A DNA stretch of 64,000 nt. Origin: Rhodobacteraceae bacterium REDSEA-S34_B6. Lineage in GTDB: Bacteria; Pseudomonadota; Alphaproteobacteria; Rhodobacterales; Rhodobacteraceae. Below, in pieces: positions 27,650 to 37,732 of this stretch. The notes under the pieces are model-generated. The model saw nothing but the letters and a program-made list of their open reading frames with translations, ran no database searches and had not been told where the DNA came from. The position numbers and the translations under genes are program-made. Where the stretch lies: contig LUQC01000094.1 in the NCBI GenBank assembly GCA_001627925.1, positions 1 through 64,000 of the forward strand. Direction: 5' to 3'. Within the stretch, counting starts at the first letter, position 1. Each line of letters starts with the position of its first letter.

Positions 27650-28225
27650 ATGATTAACAACTTAATAGCAAAATCCTATATGGATAAAAAACTTGCAGAA
27701 CTCTTAAATCCAATTTTAGAGGATTTGGGATTCGAAATGGTTCGAGTTAGATTATCCAGCGGTGACCCTAGCACCTTACAGATTATGGCTGATCGCTTAG
27801 ACGGTCCGATAGGAGTTGATGAATTAGCAGAAATTAATACATCAGTAGGGACAATCTTAGATGTAGAGGATCCAATACCAGAAAATTATACATTGGAAAT
27901 TTCAAGCCCTGGCATCGATCGACCGCTTACAAGAATAAAAGATTTTGACTCATTCCAAGGTTTTGAAGCCAAAATAGAAACAACCGAACTAATTGATGGA
28001 CGACGACGGTTTAGAGGCGTTTTGGCTGGGGTAAATAATGATGAAGTACTTATCAACCTTGAGGAAGGTACCATCGGTTTAAAATTTACTTGGCTGTCAG
28101 AAGCAAGATTAGTTTTATCGGATGATTTAATTAAAAAAATGCTTAAGAAAAATACCAAGACAAGTATTTTGAATGAAGAAAACTTTGACGAAATTGAAAC
28201 CCAGTTGGAAAATAATGAGGAGTAG
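27650..28225 (+). CDS. rimP: Ribosome maturation factor RimP
   Basis: RimP assists maturation of the 30S subunit. The 191-residue product has the N-terminal alpha/beta domain ([23 protein letters not shown], then [24 protein letters not shown] with the conserved SSPGIDRPL) and a C-terminal SH3-like domain. The reading frame also allows a TTG at 27638, but that lies inside the terminator T-run. The ATG at 27650 gives [19 protein letters not shown], matching the usual alphaproteobacterial N-terminus, so it is preferred. No Shine-Dalgarno is visible, because the terminator occupies that space. nusA follows after 3 bp. Confidence 0.93.
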   Translation: MINNLIAKSYMDKKLAELLNPILEDLGFEMVRVRLSSGDPSTLQIMADRLDGPIGVDELAEINTSVGTILDVEDPIPENYTLEISSPGIDRPLTRIKDFDSFQGFEAKIETTELIDGRRRFRGVLAGVNNDEVLINLEEGTIGLKFTWLSEARLVLSDDLIKKMLKKNTKTSILNEENFDEIETQLENNEE

Positions 28226-28228
28226 AAA

Positions 28229-29842
28229 ATGGCTATAACTTCCGCAAACCAATTAGAATTGTTGCAAACAGCTGAAGCTGTAGCACGCGAAAAAATGATC
28301 GACCCAAGTCTAGTGGTGGAAGCTATGGAGGAAAGTTTAGCGCGAGCAGCTAAATCACGCTACGGCTCTGAAATGGATATACAAGTTTCTATTGACAGAA
28401 AGACTGGTCGAGCGACATTCCGACGTGTTCGCACAGTTGTAGAAGAAGAACTTTTAGAAAATTACCAAGCTGAAATGACCGTGGAACAAGCCAAACAATA
28501 TATGGAAAACCCAGAAGTTGGACAACAATTCATTGAGGAAATACCTCCAGTGGACATGGGACGCATCGCAGCTCAATCGGCTAAGCAAGTAATTTTACAG
28601 AAAGTGCGAGAAGCAGAGCGTGACAGACAGTTCGAAGAATTTAAGGATCGTGCTGGTACAATAATAAACGGTGTTGTGAAACGTGAGGAATACGGAAACG
28701 TTATAGTTGATGTCGGAAGAGGCGAGGCAATGCTTCGGCGAAATGAAAAAATTGGCCGCGAAAGTTATCGGTCAGGAGACAGGATCCGGTGTTACATAAA
28801 AGATGTGAGAAGAGAAATGAGAGGTCCTCAAATCTTTTTATCAAGAACAGCACCTGAATTTATGGCTGAATTATTTAAAATGGAAGTTCCCGAAATTTAT
28901 GAGGGAATCATCGAAATCAAATCAGTTTCAAGAGATCCTGGATCACGCGCAAAAATATCAGTATTTACCAATGATGGCTCAATTGATCCCGTTGGTGCTT
29001 GCGTTGGAATGCGAGGCAGCCGCGTGCAAGCGGTTGTGAACGAATTACAGGGTGAAAAAATCGATATTATTCCATGGAATGAGGATCAACCAACATTTTT
29101 GGTGAATGCTCTACAGCCTGCAGAAGTAACTAAAGTTGTTTTGGATGAAGAGGCTGGGAAAATCGAAGTTGTTGTTCCAGACGATCAACTATCTCTTGCA
29201 ATTGGGCGTAGGGGGCAAAATGTTCGCTTGGCTAGTCAGTTAACAAATCTCGATATCGATATCTTGACTGAGGCTGAAGAGTCTGTACGGCGCCAAAAAG
29301 AATTTGAAGAGCGTACTACGTTGTTCATGGATACTCTGGATTTAGACGAATTTTTTGCCCAACTCCTTGTTTCTGAGGGTTTTGCGAGTTTAGAAGAAGT
29401 AGCTTACGTCGAATTAGATGAGTTAATGGTAATTGACGGGGTAGACGAGGAGACAGCCAGTGAGCTACAAACCCGCGCTCGTGAGTTTCTTGAGAAAGAA
29501 ACCCAGGAAGCTTTCGACAAATTACGCAATCTCGGTATAGAGGAAGCATTGCTAAACTTTGATGGGCTATCTCCACAAATGCTGCTTGTTCTTGCTGATG
29601 ATGGAATAAAAAATGTTGAAGAGTTTGCGAAATGCGCCGACTGGGAGCTCGCGGGAGGCTGGACAACGGTTGACGGTGAAAGAGTTAAAGATGACGGACT
29701 TTTAGAAAAGTTTGGCGTCACTCTTGAAGAGGCCCAAGATCTCATTATGACAGCACGAGTCATTCTGGGATGGGTAAACCCAGATGAAATTTCGCCAGTT
29801 AATTCTGCTGAGGCTGAAGAGGAAAATTTGCAAGAAAGCTAA
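28229..29842 (+). CDS. nusA: Transcription termination/antitermination factor NusA
   Basis: RNA-polymerase-associated factor controlling pausing, termination and antitermination. In 537 residues: an N-terminal RNAP-binding domain (about 1-130), an S1 domain (GTIINGVVKREEYGNVIVDVGRGEAMLRR), and KH1 and KH2 domains with GACVGMRGSRVQAVVNEL and SLAIGRRGQNVRLASQL. Two C-terminal helix-hairpin-helix-type acidic repeats follow from about 355 (FFAQLLVSEGFASLEEVAY and the MLLVLADDGIKNVEEFA region). Length fits alphaproteobacterial NusA. It is the second gene of rimP-nusA-ylxR-infB; the next start lies one base after its stop. Confidence 0.97.
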   Translation: MAITSANQLELLQTAEAVAREKMIDPSLVVEAMEESLARAAKSRYGSEMDIQVSIDRKTGRATFRRVRTVVEEELLENYQAEMTVEQAKQYMENPEVGQQFIEEIPPVDMGRIAAQSAKQVILQKVREAERDRQFEEFKDRAGTIINGVVKREEYGNVIVDVGRGEAMLRRNEKIGRESYRSGDRIRCYIKDVRREMRGPQIFLSRTAPEFMAELFKMEVPEIYEGIIEIKSVSRDPGSRAKISVFTNDGSIDPVGACVGMRGSRVQAVVNELQGEKIDIIPWNEDQPTFLVNALQPAEVTKVVLDEEAGKIEVVVPDDQLSLAIGRRGQNVRLASQLTNLDIDILTEAEESVRRQKEFEERTTLFMDTLDLDEFFAQLLVSEGFASLEEVAYVELDELMVIDGVDEETASELQTRAREFLEKETQEAFDKLRNLGIEEALLNFDGLSPQMLLVLADDGIKNVEEFAKCADWELAGGWTTVDGERVKDDGLLEKFGVTLEEAQDLIMTARVILGWVNPDEISPVNSAEAEEENLQES

Positions 29843-29843
29843 T

Positions 29844-30482
29844 ATGACAAACGCATTTGAGCATAAAGATACACTACAGAGTAACGAAAGAAAGTGTATC
29901 GCAACTGGCAAAATCAGGGATAGAGACGAAATGTACCGTTTTATAATCGGCCCTGACGGTCAACTTCTACCCGATTTGGCTGAAAAATTACCAGGAAGGG
30001 GTCTATGGGTCTCGGCTAATCAATTATCTTTGAAATTGGCTATAGAAGAAAATCTTTTTGAGAAGTCGGCAAAAAAAACTTTAAAAGTGAAAGATAATTT
30101 AATTTCTGAGATAGAATGCCTCCAATCAAAAAGGTTACTGGATCTTATCCGTTTGGCACGTAAAGCTGGCCAAGCAGTATGTGGCTACGAGAAAGTAAAG
30201 GAGTGGCTTTCAAAAGATAAAGTTTTACTTCTTATACAAGCGCATGATGGTTCTGGTAGAGGCAAGTCAAAACTTAGCCCGCCAGATACTGGAAAATTTA
30301 TTGGCTGCTTAAGTTCACTTGAATTGGGAGAGGCATTTGGGAGACAAAGTGCAATTCATTGTGCAGTTACATCTGGTGGTTTAGCTAAACGTATAGTACA
30401 GGAGGCGCACCGGTTAAAGGGTCTTCGACAGAATTTTGGTGAAGAATCACCTGAAAGGAAAAGACAACTAAATGAGCGATAG
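29844..30482 (+). CDS. YlxR-type RNA-binding protein fused to an L7Ae-like domain
   Basis: A 212-residue protein in the usual place between nusA and infB. The N-terminal 80 residues are the YlxR/DUF448 fold ([25 protein letters not shown] and [10 protein letters not shown]). The C-terminal part resembles the L7Ae/L30e RNA-binding fold ([25 protein letters not shown]). This fused form is common in alphaproteobacteria, whereas Firmicutes encode the two separately. I chose the ATG at 29844, one base after the nusA stop, because residues upstream overlap nusA and lack family similarity. Its end overlaps infB by 11 bp. The role is probably RNase P, ribosome or nucleoid related, not settled. Confidence 0.88.
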   Translation: MTNAFEHKDTLQSNERKCIATGKIRDRDEMYRFIIGPDGQLLPDLAEKLPGRGLWVSANQLSLKLAIEENLFEKSAKKTLKVKDNLISEIECLQSKRLLDLIRLARKAGQAVCGYEKVKEWLSKDKVLLLIQAHDGSGRGKSKLSPPDTGKFIGCLSSLELGEAFGRQSAIHCAVTSGGLAKRIVQEAHRLKGLRQNFGEESPERKRQLNER

Positions 30483-32952
30483 TGATGGCAAAAAAACTCT
30501 AGGTCTGCGGGGTGGGCCCCGCGCAGGTAATGTCAAACAAAGCTTTAGCCACGGACGTAGCAAGAGTGTTGTTGTCGAAACCAAACGTAAACGGGTAGTC
30601 GTGCCAAAATCGGGCACTGCAAAACCTATGGATGGAGCACAAGCCACAGAGAAAACAGCTAGTGCAAGACCTTCTGGTGTTACAGATGCAGAAATGGAAC
30701 GTCGGATGAAAGCTTTGCAAGCTGCAAAAGCCCGCGAAGCAGAAGAAAAATCGGAACGTATAGCCGAAGAGCAAAATAGGCAAGAAGAGCGCGACAGAAG
30801 AATAGCTGAGCAGGAAGCTAAAGAAAAAGAACAAAGAAATGCTGAAGACAGGGCTCGCAAAAAAGCTGATGAAGAAAAGGCAAGAGTAGAAGCCGAAGAA
30901 TTAGCAAAACAGGCTGCCCTCAATACGCCTGTGCCAAAAGGTGACCCAGAAACTGTGCTGAAGGAGCAAAAAAACCCTCAGTCAGCACAAAGAAAGAAAA
31001 CTCGCGAGGATGAACCTAGTGAAAGACGAAACACAAAGGGTCGTGAAGGATTTGGTCGAAGATCTGGCAAGTTAACTATAAGTCAAGCCCTAGAGGGTGA
31101 AGGCGGCCGACAAAAATCAATGGCCGCAATGAAGCGCAAACAAGAACGAGCACGTCAAAAAGCGATGGGCCAAATGCAGGAGCGCGAAAAAGTTGTAAGA
31201 GACGTTCAAATACCTGAGGCCATAGTCGTTTCTGAATTAGCAAATAGAATGGCAGAGCGTGTAGCAGAAGTTGTAAAAGCGCTTATGAAAATGGGTATGA
31301 TGGTAACCCAGAACCAAGTAATTGATGCCGATACGGCTGAGCTAATCGTCGAAGAATTTGGACACAAAGTCGTAAGAGTTTCAGATGCAGACGTCGAGGA
31401 TGTTATCAATGAGGTGAAAGACGCTGAATCTGATCTAAAGCCCAGACCAGCAGTAGTAACAATAATGGGGCACGTAGATCACGGCAAAACATCTTTGCTG
31501 GATGCAATTAGAAACACCAAGGTAACAGCTGGAGAAGCAGGCGGAATTACACAGCATATCGGCGCGTACCAAGTTGAGACAAAACGAGGTGATATCATAA
31601 GCTTTCTTGATACTCCGGGGCACGCTGCATTCACCTCCATGCGCTCAAGGGGTGCTCAAGTTACCGATATTGTAGTTTTAGTGGTAGCTGCAGATGACGC
31701 TGTCATGCCACAAACAGTGGAGGCAATAAATCATGCGAAGGCTGCAAATGTTCCAATGATTGTTGCTATTAACAAGGTTGACCGAACCGAAGCGAACCCA
31801 GATAAGGTCAGGACTGATCTACTTCAACATGAAGTAATAGTAGAAAAGCTTTCTGGAGAAGTCCAAGATGTCGAAGTCTCGGCAATAAATGGAACTGGAT
31901 TGGATGAATTACTGGAAGCTATAGCGCTACAGGCAGAAATATTGGAACTTACTGCGAACCCAGACAGGGCTGCTCAGGGTGCAGTAATTGAAGCTCAACT
32001 AGATGTGGGACGCGGACCCGTAGCAACCGTGTTAGTTCAACGCGGGACTTTGCAACAGGGTGATATCTTTGTTGTAGGCGAACAATGGGGTAAAGTGAGG
32101 GCACTTATCAATGACCAGGGCAAACGTGTTGATACCGCAGGACCTTCAGTACCCGTCGAAGTGCTAGGCTTAAATGGGACACCTGAAGCTGGTGATGTTT
32201 TGAACGTTGTTGAAACTGAAGCCCAGGCGAGAGAGATTGCAGACTACCGAATTGCAGTTGCAAAGGAGAAACGAGCTACTGCTGGAGCATCCACTTTGGA
32301 ACAAATGATGGCAAAAGCTAAAGAAGACAAAAATGTTTCAGAGCTTCAAATTTTAGTTAAAGCTGATGTGCAAGGTTCTGCAGAAGCAATTGTACAGGCA
32401 ATGGAAAAAATTGGAAATGATGAAGTTAGAGTTCGTGTACTGCACTATGGTGTTGGAGCAATTACAAACACAGATATAAGCCTAGCCGAAGCCTCTAATG
32501 CACCAGTAATTGGGTTTAATGTACGCGCGAACACCTCTGCTCGTCAGGTCGCAAATCAAAAGGGTGTTGAAGTCAGATATTACTCTGTAATCTATGACCT
32601 AGTTGATGATATCAAAGCTGCTGCAAGTGGACTTCTATCAGCAGAAATTCGTGAAAATTTCATAGGTTATGCTCAAATCAAAGAAGTGTTCAAAGTGTCT
32701 GGAGTAGGTAAAGTTGCAGGTTGTATAGTAACGGAGGGCGTTGCGCGACGTAGCGCTGGCGTTCGCTTACTGCGTGACGATGTTGTCATACATGAGGGTA
32801 CACTTAAAACACTTAAGCGCTTTAAAGATGAGGTGCCCGAAGTGCAATCAGGACAAGAATGCGGTATGGCTTTTGAGAATTATGAGGATATCCGAAACGA
32901 TGATGTCATTGAGATTTTTGAGCGACAAGAAATCGAGCGGAACCTAGATTAA
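30472..32952 (+). CDS. infB: Translation initiation factor IF-2
   Basis: GTPase that positions initiator tRNA on the 30S subunit. The 826-residue protein begins with a long, highly charged, low-complexity N-terminal region (about 1-250, rich in Lys, Glu and Arg). The IF2N-like segment follows. The G domain has [20 protein letters not shown] and NKVD, and domains II, III and C-terminal C1/C2 follow ([19 protein letters not shown]). The ATG lies inside the YlxR-L7Ae gene. rbfA and truB, usual downstream partners, are not here. mutT converges with a 2-bp gap. Confidence 0.98.
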   Translation: MSDSDGKKTLGLRGGPRAGNVKQSFSHGRSKSVVVETKRKRVVVPKSGTAKPMDGAQATEKTASARPSGVTDAEMERRMKALQAAKAREAEEKSERIAEEQNRQEERDRRIAEQEAKEKEQRNAEDRARKKADEEKARVEAEELAKQAALNTPVPKGDPETVLKEQKNPQSAQRKKTREDEPSERRNTKGREGFGRRSGKLTISQALEGEGGRQKSMAAMKRKQERARQKAMGQMQEREKVVRDVQIPEAIVVSELANRMAERVAEVVKALMKMGMMVTQNQVIDADTAELIVEEFGHKVVRVSDADVEDVINEVKDAESDLKPRPAVVTIMGHVDHGKTSLLDAIRNTKVTAGEAGGITQHIGAYQVETKRGDIISFLDTPGHAAFTSMRSRGAQVTDIVVLVVAADDAVMPQTVEAINHAKAANVPMIVAINKVDRTEANPDKVRTDLLQHEVIVEKLSGEVQDVEVSAINGTGLDELLEAIALQAEILELTANPDRAAQGAVIEAQLDVGRGPVATVLVQRGTLQQGDIFVVGEQWGKVRALINDQGKRVDTAGPSVPVEVLGLNGTPEAGDVLNVVETEAQAREIADYRIAVAKEKRATAGASTLEQMMAKAKEDKNVSELQILVKADVQGSAEAIVQAMEKIGNDEVRVRVLHYGVGAITNTDISLAEASNAPVIGFNVRANTSARQVANQKGVEVRYYSVIYDLVDDIKAAASGLLSAEIRENFIGYAQIKEVFKVSGVGKVAGCIVTEGVARRSAGVRLLRDDVVIHEGTLKTLKRFKDEVPEVQSGQECGMAFENYEDIRNDDVIEIFERQEIERNLD

Positions 32953-32954
32953 CA

Positions 32955-33353
32955 TCATAGCCAATCTCTAAGAACCGATATTAGTGGAATATCTGCAGCT
33001 GGCATTGGAAATTCTTTTAAGCTGTTTACATGCACCCATTTTAAGTTCTGACCTTCTTTAGCTTTGGGTGTTCCCTCCCACTTTCGACAAGCGAAAAGTG
33101 GCATCAATAGATGAAAATCTGAATACCCATGACTGGCAAAGGTAAGGGGAGCTAGACAACTTGACCAGGTTTCAATTCCTAGTTCTTCATAAAGTTCTCT
33201 AATTAAGGCATCCTCTGGAGTTTCCCCAGGCTCAATTTTACCGCCGGGAAATTCCCACAAACCCTCCATGCTTTTCCCACTGGGCCTTTGGGCTATTAAA
33301 ACTCTTCCATCCCGATCAATAAGTGCAACCGCTGATACTATTATAACTTTCAT
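32955..33353 (-). CDS. mutT: Nudix hydrolase, probable 8-oxo-dGTP diphosphatase MutT
   Basis: Sanitises the nucleotide pool by hydrolysing oxidised dGTP. The 132-residue product carries a complete Nudix box, GGKIEPGETPEDALIRELYEELGI at about residues 36-59, matching GX5EX7REUXEEXGU. ALIDRDGRVLIAQRPSGKSMEGLWEFPGG precedes it, as in MutT proper. Length fits. Its start overlaps the end of argJ by 4 bp, a frequent argJ-mutT arrangement in Rhodobacterales, so the two are co-transcribed. Confidence 0.92.
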   Translation of the reverse strand: MKVIIVSAVALIDRDGRVLIAQRPSGKSMEGLWEFPGGKIEPGETPEDALIRELYEELGIETWSSCLAPLTFASHGYSDFHLLMPLFACRKWEGTPKAKEGQNLKWVHVNSLKEFPMPAADIPLISVLRDWL

Positions 33354-34582
33354 GATCTATAGTCTGCATTTATTTCTATGTACCTGTCAGTCAGATCGCA
33401 GGTCCAAACCTTTGCACTACCTGTACCTATGCCTAAATCAACATTTAAATTCAAACGTTGGCGCTTCATATATGCAGCACCATCGGACTCTTTATAATGT
33501 GGGGATACCCATCCATCTTCTGCTACCAAAATATCCCCTAATCTTATTGACAATTTATCTCTATCAGCAGATGCACCTGACTTGCCGATTGCCATAACAA
33601 TTCTTCCCCAGTTTGGATCTTCTCCAGCAGCAGCAGTTTTTACCAAAGGGGAGTTGGCTATAGACATAGCGTGCATCTTAGCTTCTTTTCGGTCTACAGC
33701 ACCAGTGACACTAACCTCAATAAACTTGCTTGCCCCCTCTCCATCACATACGACTTGATGCGCCAAATCAAGCATCACTTTTCGTAATCCCTCACGAAAG
33801 TCTAGATCATTTTTATTCACTCGAATACCACTTTTGCCAGTTGCACTAACTAATAAAGTATCAGAAGTTGAGGTATCACTATCAACCGTAATACAGTTGA
33901 ATGTTTCCTCATTTAAATCTGAAACAATTGACTGCAGATCATTTTTATCAATAAGAGCATCTGTAAAAATATATACCAGCATAGTACCCATATTCGGAGC
34001 GATCATACCTGACCCTTTTGCAATGCCCGAAATTGTTATTTTGCCTCCACTCGACCTGACTTTAACACTACTACCCTTAGGAAAAGTATCTGTAGTCATT
34101 ATAGCCCGAGCGGCATTCTCTATTTTTGAAACGTGAAGCGAGTCAACCAGATAATCGAACACGTTTATTATTTTTTGATATTCTAGCAACTCACCTATTA
34201 CTCCCGTTGATGATGAGAATATTCTCTCAACTGGTATCTGCACTCTTGTTGAAAGCTCCGCAATGATTTCTCTAACCGCTAACTCACCATGCCGACCAGT
34301 GAAAGCATTTGCATTACCCGAGTTTACAATTATTGCAGCCCCTGTGTTCTCAACGTTGATGCCAATTTTATTTTGACAATCAATTACAGGCGCAGATCTC
34401 GTCATTGAGCTGGTGAATAAACCAGCAATTACAGTTTCAGGTTCTAAGAGAATAAGAGTAGCGTCTTCACTATCTCCTGATTTTATACCAGCGTTCGCCG
34501 TGGCAAATCTTACTCCTGAAATGGAATGCATAATTGGAAAATTTTTAGGAGCCAACGGGGAAATATTTGATACTATTGACAT
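33350..34582 (-). CDS. argJ: Bifunctional glutamate N-acetyltransferase/amino-acid acetyltransferase ArgJ
   Basis: Moves the acetyl group from N-acetylornithine to glutamate in the arginine acetyl cycle and may also use acetyl-CoA. The 410-residue precursor is expected to self-cleave at the Gly199-Thr200 bond within MIAPNMGTMLVYIFTDA (family consensus ATMLxF); Thr200 becomes the nucleophile of the beta chain. Other conserved parts are VNSGNANAFTG, SSSTGVIGE, MTTDTFPKG, and GEDPNWGRIVMAIGKSG. Length is normal. mutT overlaps its 3' end. Confidence 0.97.
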   Translation of the reverse strand: MSIVSNISPLAPKNFPIMHSISGVRFATANAGIKSGDSEDATLILLEPETVIAGLFTSSMTRSAPVIDCQNKIGINVENTGAAIIVNSGNANAFTGRHGELAVREIIAELSTRVQIPVERIFSSSTGVIGELLEYQKIINVFDYLVDSLHVSKIENAARAIMTTDTFPKGSSVKVRSSGGKITISGIAKGSGMIAPNMGTMLVYIFTDALIDKNDLQSIVSDLNEETFNCITVDSDTSTSDTLLVSATGKSGIRVNKNDLDFREGLRKVMLDLAHQVVCDGEGASKFIEVSVTGAVDRKEAKMHAMSIANSPLVKTAAAGEDPNWGRIVMAIGKSGASADRDKLSIRLGDILVAEDGWVSPHYKESDGAAYMKRQRLNLNVDLGIGTGSAKVWTCDLTDRYIEINADYRS

Positions 34583-34939
34583 TGCATAACCCTATACTGA
34601 TATCTGTATGACCGTTAAAAATAGTAGAATTTGATACATTTTGTGTAGCTCTTTTAATCCACAAATACATTAGGGTCTATATTGATTAAGAACTGAATTT
34701 ATATGTAATTTCCTCAACCGATTACGGCGATATACTTCGATCAAAAACCCATGGAGATTATCTTTGCTTATGAATAAAGCTACTAAACCTATTCTAAAGT
34801 CGCAGAGAACGTTGACACTTTTTATGCATCCCCTTAAATCGCATAGAGAATTTTTACTAGCGTGCTTAAAACTTTTAAGGTTTTCTGACCATAGAAGCAC
34901 TGATCATCAAACTTAAATCCTTTGTGGGTAAGGAATGAA
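34583..34939. other. Non-coding gap between divergent argJ and secA
   Basis: About 357 bp without a credible gene. A 76-codon minus-strand frame at 34670-34900 has no recognisable family, an Arg/Asn/Lys-rich composition and no ribosome-binding site. In many Rhodobacterales I would expect a parvulin-type prolyl isomerase between argJ and secA; nothing like it is visible. The right end holds a candidate secA promoter. Confidence 0.5.
34812..34839 (+). promoter_or_regulatory. Candidate secA promoter
   Basis: TTGACA at 34812-34817 (consensus -35) is followed after 16 bp by TTAAAT (34834-34839). Initiation near 34846 would give a leader of about 95 nt before secA. Confidence 0.45.
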
Positions 34940-37648
34940 ATGTTAGGTCTTGGAAAAATTGCAAAAAAGGTTTTCGGCACTCCAAATGATCGACGAATAC
35001 GAGAAGCTCAAAATATCGTCGAAAGTATCAATGCGTTAGAGAAAGATTTCAGCGTTCTCTCTGATAGTGAAATAAGCTCAAAAACAAAAGAGTTTAAAGA
35101 GCGTCTCGAGAAGGGAGAAACATTAGATATGTTACTTCCGGAGGCTTTTGCGAACTGCCGTGAAGCCGCAAAGAGAGCGTTAGGTCTACGGGCATTTGAT
35201 GTTCAATTACTTGGAGGAATTTTTCTACATCGAGGTAACATTTCCGAAATGAAGACGGGTGAAGGTAAAACTTTAGTTGCTACCTTTCCAGCATATTTAA
35301 ATGCTCTTGTTGGAAAAGGAGTACACATTGTTACAGTGAATGATTATCTTGCAAAGCGAGATGCAGACTGGATGTCAAAAGTTTACACTGCGCTAGGAAT
35401 GACAATAGGGGTCGTTTATCCACAGCAAGGGGATGAAGAAAAGCTAGAAGCATACTCCTGTGATATTACGTACGCGACAAATAATGAATTAGGTTTTGAT
35501 TATCTGCGCGATAATATGAAACCAAGTATAGATCAAATTGCTCAGAAACATCATTATTTTGCTATTGTAGACGAAGTTGATAGCATTTTAGTCGACGAGG
35601 CCAGGACTCCACTAATTATATCTGGTCCAGCTCAGGATCGATCAGAGCTTTACATAAAAATTGATAAACTAATTCCAACCTTAAAAGAAATGCATTTTAC
35701 AATCGACGAAAAATCGAGAAATGTTACTTTTACGGATGAAGGAAACGACTTTTTGGAGCTACAGCTCAGAGAAAGAGACCTACTTCCAGAAAACCAATCC
35801 CTTTACGATCCCGAGAGTACAACTGTGGTCCACCATGTTAATCAAGGGCTAAGGGCGCATAAACTTTTTACTAAAGATAAAGATTATATTGTAAGAGACA
35901 AACAAGTCGTTTTAATCGATGAATTTACTGGACGGATGATGTCTGGAAGACGATTGTCAGAAGGCCTTCACCAAGCGATTGAAGCAAAAGAGGGCTGTGA
36001 GATTCAGCCAGAAAATGTCACGTTAGCTAGCGTTACGTTCCAAAATTACTTTCGGCTGTATGAAAAGTTATCTGGTATGACAGGTACTGCTGCAACTGAA
36101 GCAGACGAATTTATGGAAATTTATAAGCTTGGGGTGCTAGAAATTCCAACAAATAAACCTGTGACCAGATCAGATGAAGATGACAGGGTTTACCGAACTG
36201 CAAAAGAAAAATACGAGGCCATAGTTAAAGAAGTCAAAGAAGCGAACTCAAAAGGCCAGCCAGTTCTATTAGGGACAACATCAATAGAAAAATCTGAACT
36301 TTTGTCAGATTTACTTAAAAAGTCTGGTATCAAGCATAATGTCTTAAATGCACGTCAACATGAGCAAGAGGCATATATAGTTGCTAACGCGGGCAAATTT
36401 AGCGCGGTAACAATTGCGACAAACATGGCGGGCCGCGGTACTGATATACAATTAGGCGGCAACCTGGAAATGGAAGTCTTGGAAGCTCTAGAAAAAAAAC
36501 CAAAATCAAAAGCCGACCAGATACGTACAACTATTGAAAAAAAACATTCGAAAGAGAAAGATCAAGTTTTAGAAGCCGGTGGCTTATTTGTGTTAGCATC
36601 AGAACGGCACGAAAGCCGTAGAATTGATAACCAATTAAGGGGTCGCTCGGGCAGGCAAGGTGATCCTGGCAAAACCTGTTTCTTTCTAAGTTTAGAAGAT
36701 GATTTGATGCGTATATTTGGGTCGGAAAGACTCGACAAAGTATTATCAACGCTTGGTATGGAAGAAGGGGAAGCAATTATACACCCATGGGTAAATAAAT
36801 CCCTTGAACGCGCGCAGTCTAAAGTTGAAGCCCGAAATTTTGATATTCGTAAACAATTACTGAAATTCGACGATGTAATGAATGATCAGAGAATTGCTAT
36901 ATTCGAACAACGCCTTGATATAATGCGCGCTGACGATCAAACTGAAATCATTGATGATATGCGTAACGACGTGATTGACGATCTGATAAATATTCATATT
37001 CCTCCAAAATCATATCCTGACCAATGGGATCTAGATGGTCTCAAAGGAGCGTTAAGGGATGGTATGAACCTTGATTTACCTGTCAAAGACTGGGCAAATG
37101 AAGAAGGTGTAGACGACGAATTGCTGACCCAGCGTATTGAAGATGCGGCGAACTCAATGATGACTGAAAAAACAAAAGCGTTTGGTAAAGAAGCAATGCA
37201 GCAAGTGGAAAAACAACTTTTGCTTCAGACAATTGACACTAAATGGCGAGAGCATCTTATAACTCTGGAACATTTGAGATCCGTTGTCGGTTTTAGGGGT
37301 TATGCTCAGAGAGATCCATTAAATGAGTATAAAAATGAAGCTTTCCAGCTATTCGAGCGTCTTTTAAATGGCTTACGTTACGATGTAACAAAACAGCTTA
37401 GCATGGTGAGACCCCTAACTGATGAAGAACGCAAGGCAATGGTTGCAAAGTTTTTAGACGAACAAAAGAAACTTCAAGTAGCTCCTAAAATAGAGAATAC
37501 AGAAACTACCAAATCAAATTCAAAATTGCCACTTGGAGCAAAAACCCCACCTGAACAAATGCCAACGGGTTGGCAGTCAACCGGCAGGAATGAAATTTGC
37601 CCGTGCGGTTCTGGAAAGAAGTTTAAACATTGCCATGGCCGGTTATAA
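34940..37648 (+). CDS. secA: Preprotein translocase ATPase SecA
   Basis: Motor ATPase that drives unfolded preproteins through SecYEG. The frame is open from a TTG at 34922, but the ATG at 34940 has AAGGAA five bases upstream and gives [13 protein letters not shown], the standard SecA N-terminus. The product is 902 residues. Motifs: [11 protein letters not shown] (Walker A), [20 protein letters not shown] (Walker B/DEAD), [15 protein letters not shown], and [20 protein letters not shown]. The C-terminal [14 protein letters not shown] is the zinc-binding SEC-C motif for SecB or phospholipid contact. Nothing is missing. Confidence 0.98.
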   Translation: MLGLGKIAKKVFGTPNDRRIREAQNIVESINALEKDFSVLSDSEISSKTKEFKERLEKGETLDMLLPEAFANCREAAKRALGLRAFDVQLLGGIFLHRGNISEMKTGEGKTLVATFPAYLNALVGKGVHIVTVNDYLAKRDADWMSKVYTALGMTIGVVYPQQGDEEKLEAYSCDITYATNNELGFDYLRDNMKPSIDQIAQKHHYFAIVDEVDSILVDEARTPLIISGPAQDRSELYIKIDKLIPTLKEMHFTIDEKSRNVTFTDEGNDFLELQLRERDLLPENQSLYDPESTTVVHHVNQGLRAHKLFTKDKDYIVRDKQVVLIDEFTGRMMSGRRLSEGLHQAIEAKEGCEIQPENVTLASVTFQNYFRLYEKLSGMTGTAATEADEFMEIYKLGVLEIPTNKPVTRSDEDDRVYRTAKEKYEAIVKEVKEANSKGQPVLLGTTSIEKSELLSDLLKKSGIKHNVLNARQHEQEAYIVANAGKFSAVTIATNMAGRGTDIQLGGNLEMEVLEALEKKPKSKADQIRTTIEKKHSKEKDQVLEAGGLFVLASERHESRRIDNQLRGRSGRQGDPGKTCFFLSLEDDLMRIFGSERLDKVLSTLGMEEGEAIIHPWVNKSLERAQSKVEARNFDIRKQLLKFDDVMNDQRIAIFEQRLDIMRADDQTEIIDDMRNDVIDDLINIHIPPKSYPDQWDLDGLKGALRDGMNLDLPVKDWANEEGVDDELLTQRIEDAANSMMTEKTKAFGKEAMQQVEKQLLLQTIDTKWREHLITLEHLRSVVGFRGYAQRDPLNEYKNEAFQLFERLLNGLRYDVTKQLSMVRPLTDEERKAMVAKFLDEQKKLQVAPKIENTETTKSNSKLPLGAKTPPEQMPTGWQSTGRNEICPCGSGKKFKHCHGRL

Positions 37649-37732
37649 TAAATAATTTAATAAACTAAGTTTACCTTAGGTGAGTTTGTGGTAGGCTCTT
37701 TCTGATAATTACGTTTTTTTGAGGAGAGAAAA

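Noticed and set aside
27478-27660. 60-codon minus-strand frame over the rimP leader
   Set aside because: It covers the terminator hairpin, has no plausible ribosome-binding site and no similarity I recognise.
30468-30923. 151-codon minus-strand open frame inside infB
   Set aside because: It lies opposite the low-complexity Lys/Glu-rich N-terminus of IF-2, which gives long Ser/Ala/Leu-rich antisense frames. No family, no ribosome-binding site.
34670-34900. 76-codon minus-strand frame in the argJ-secA gap
   Set aside because: No recognisable domain, odd composition and no start signal; not parvulin-like.
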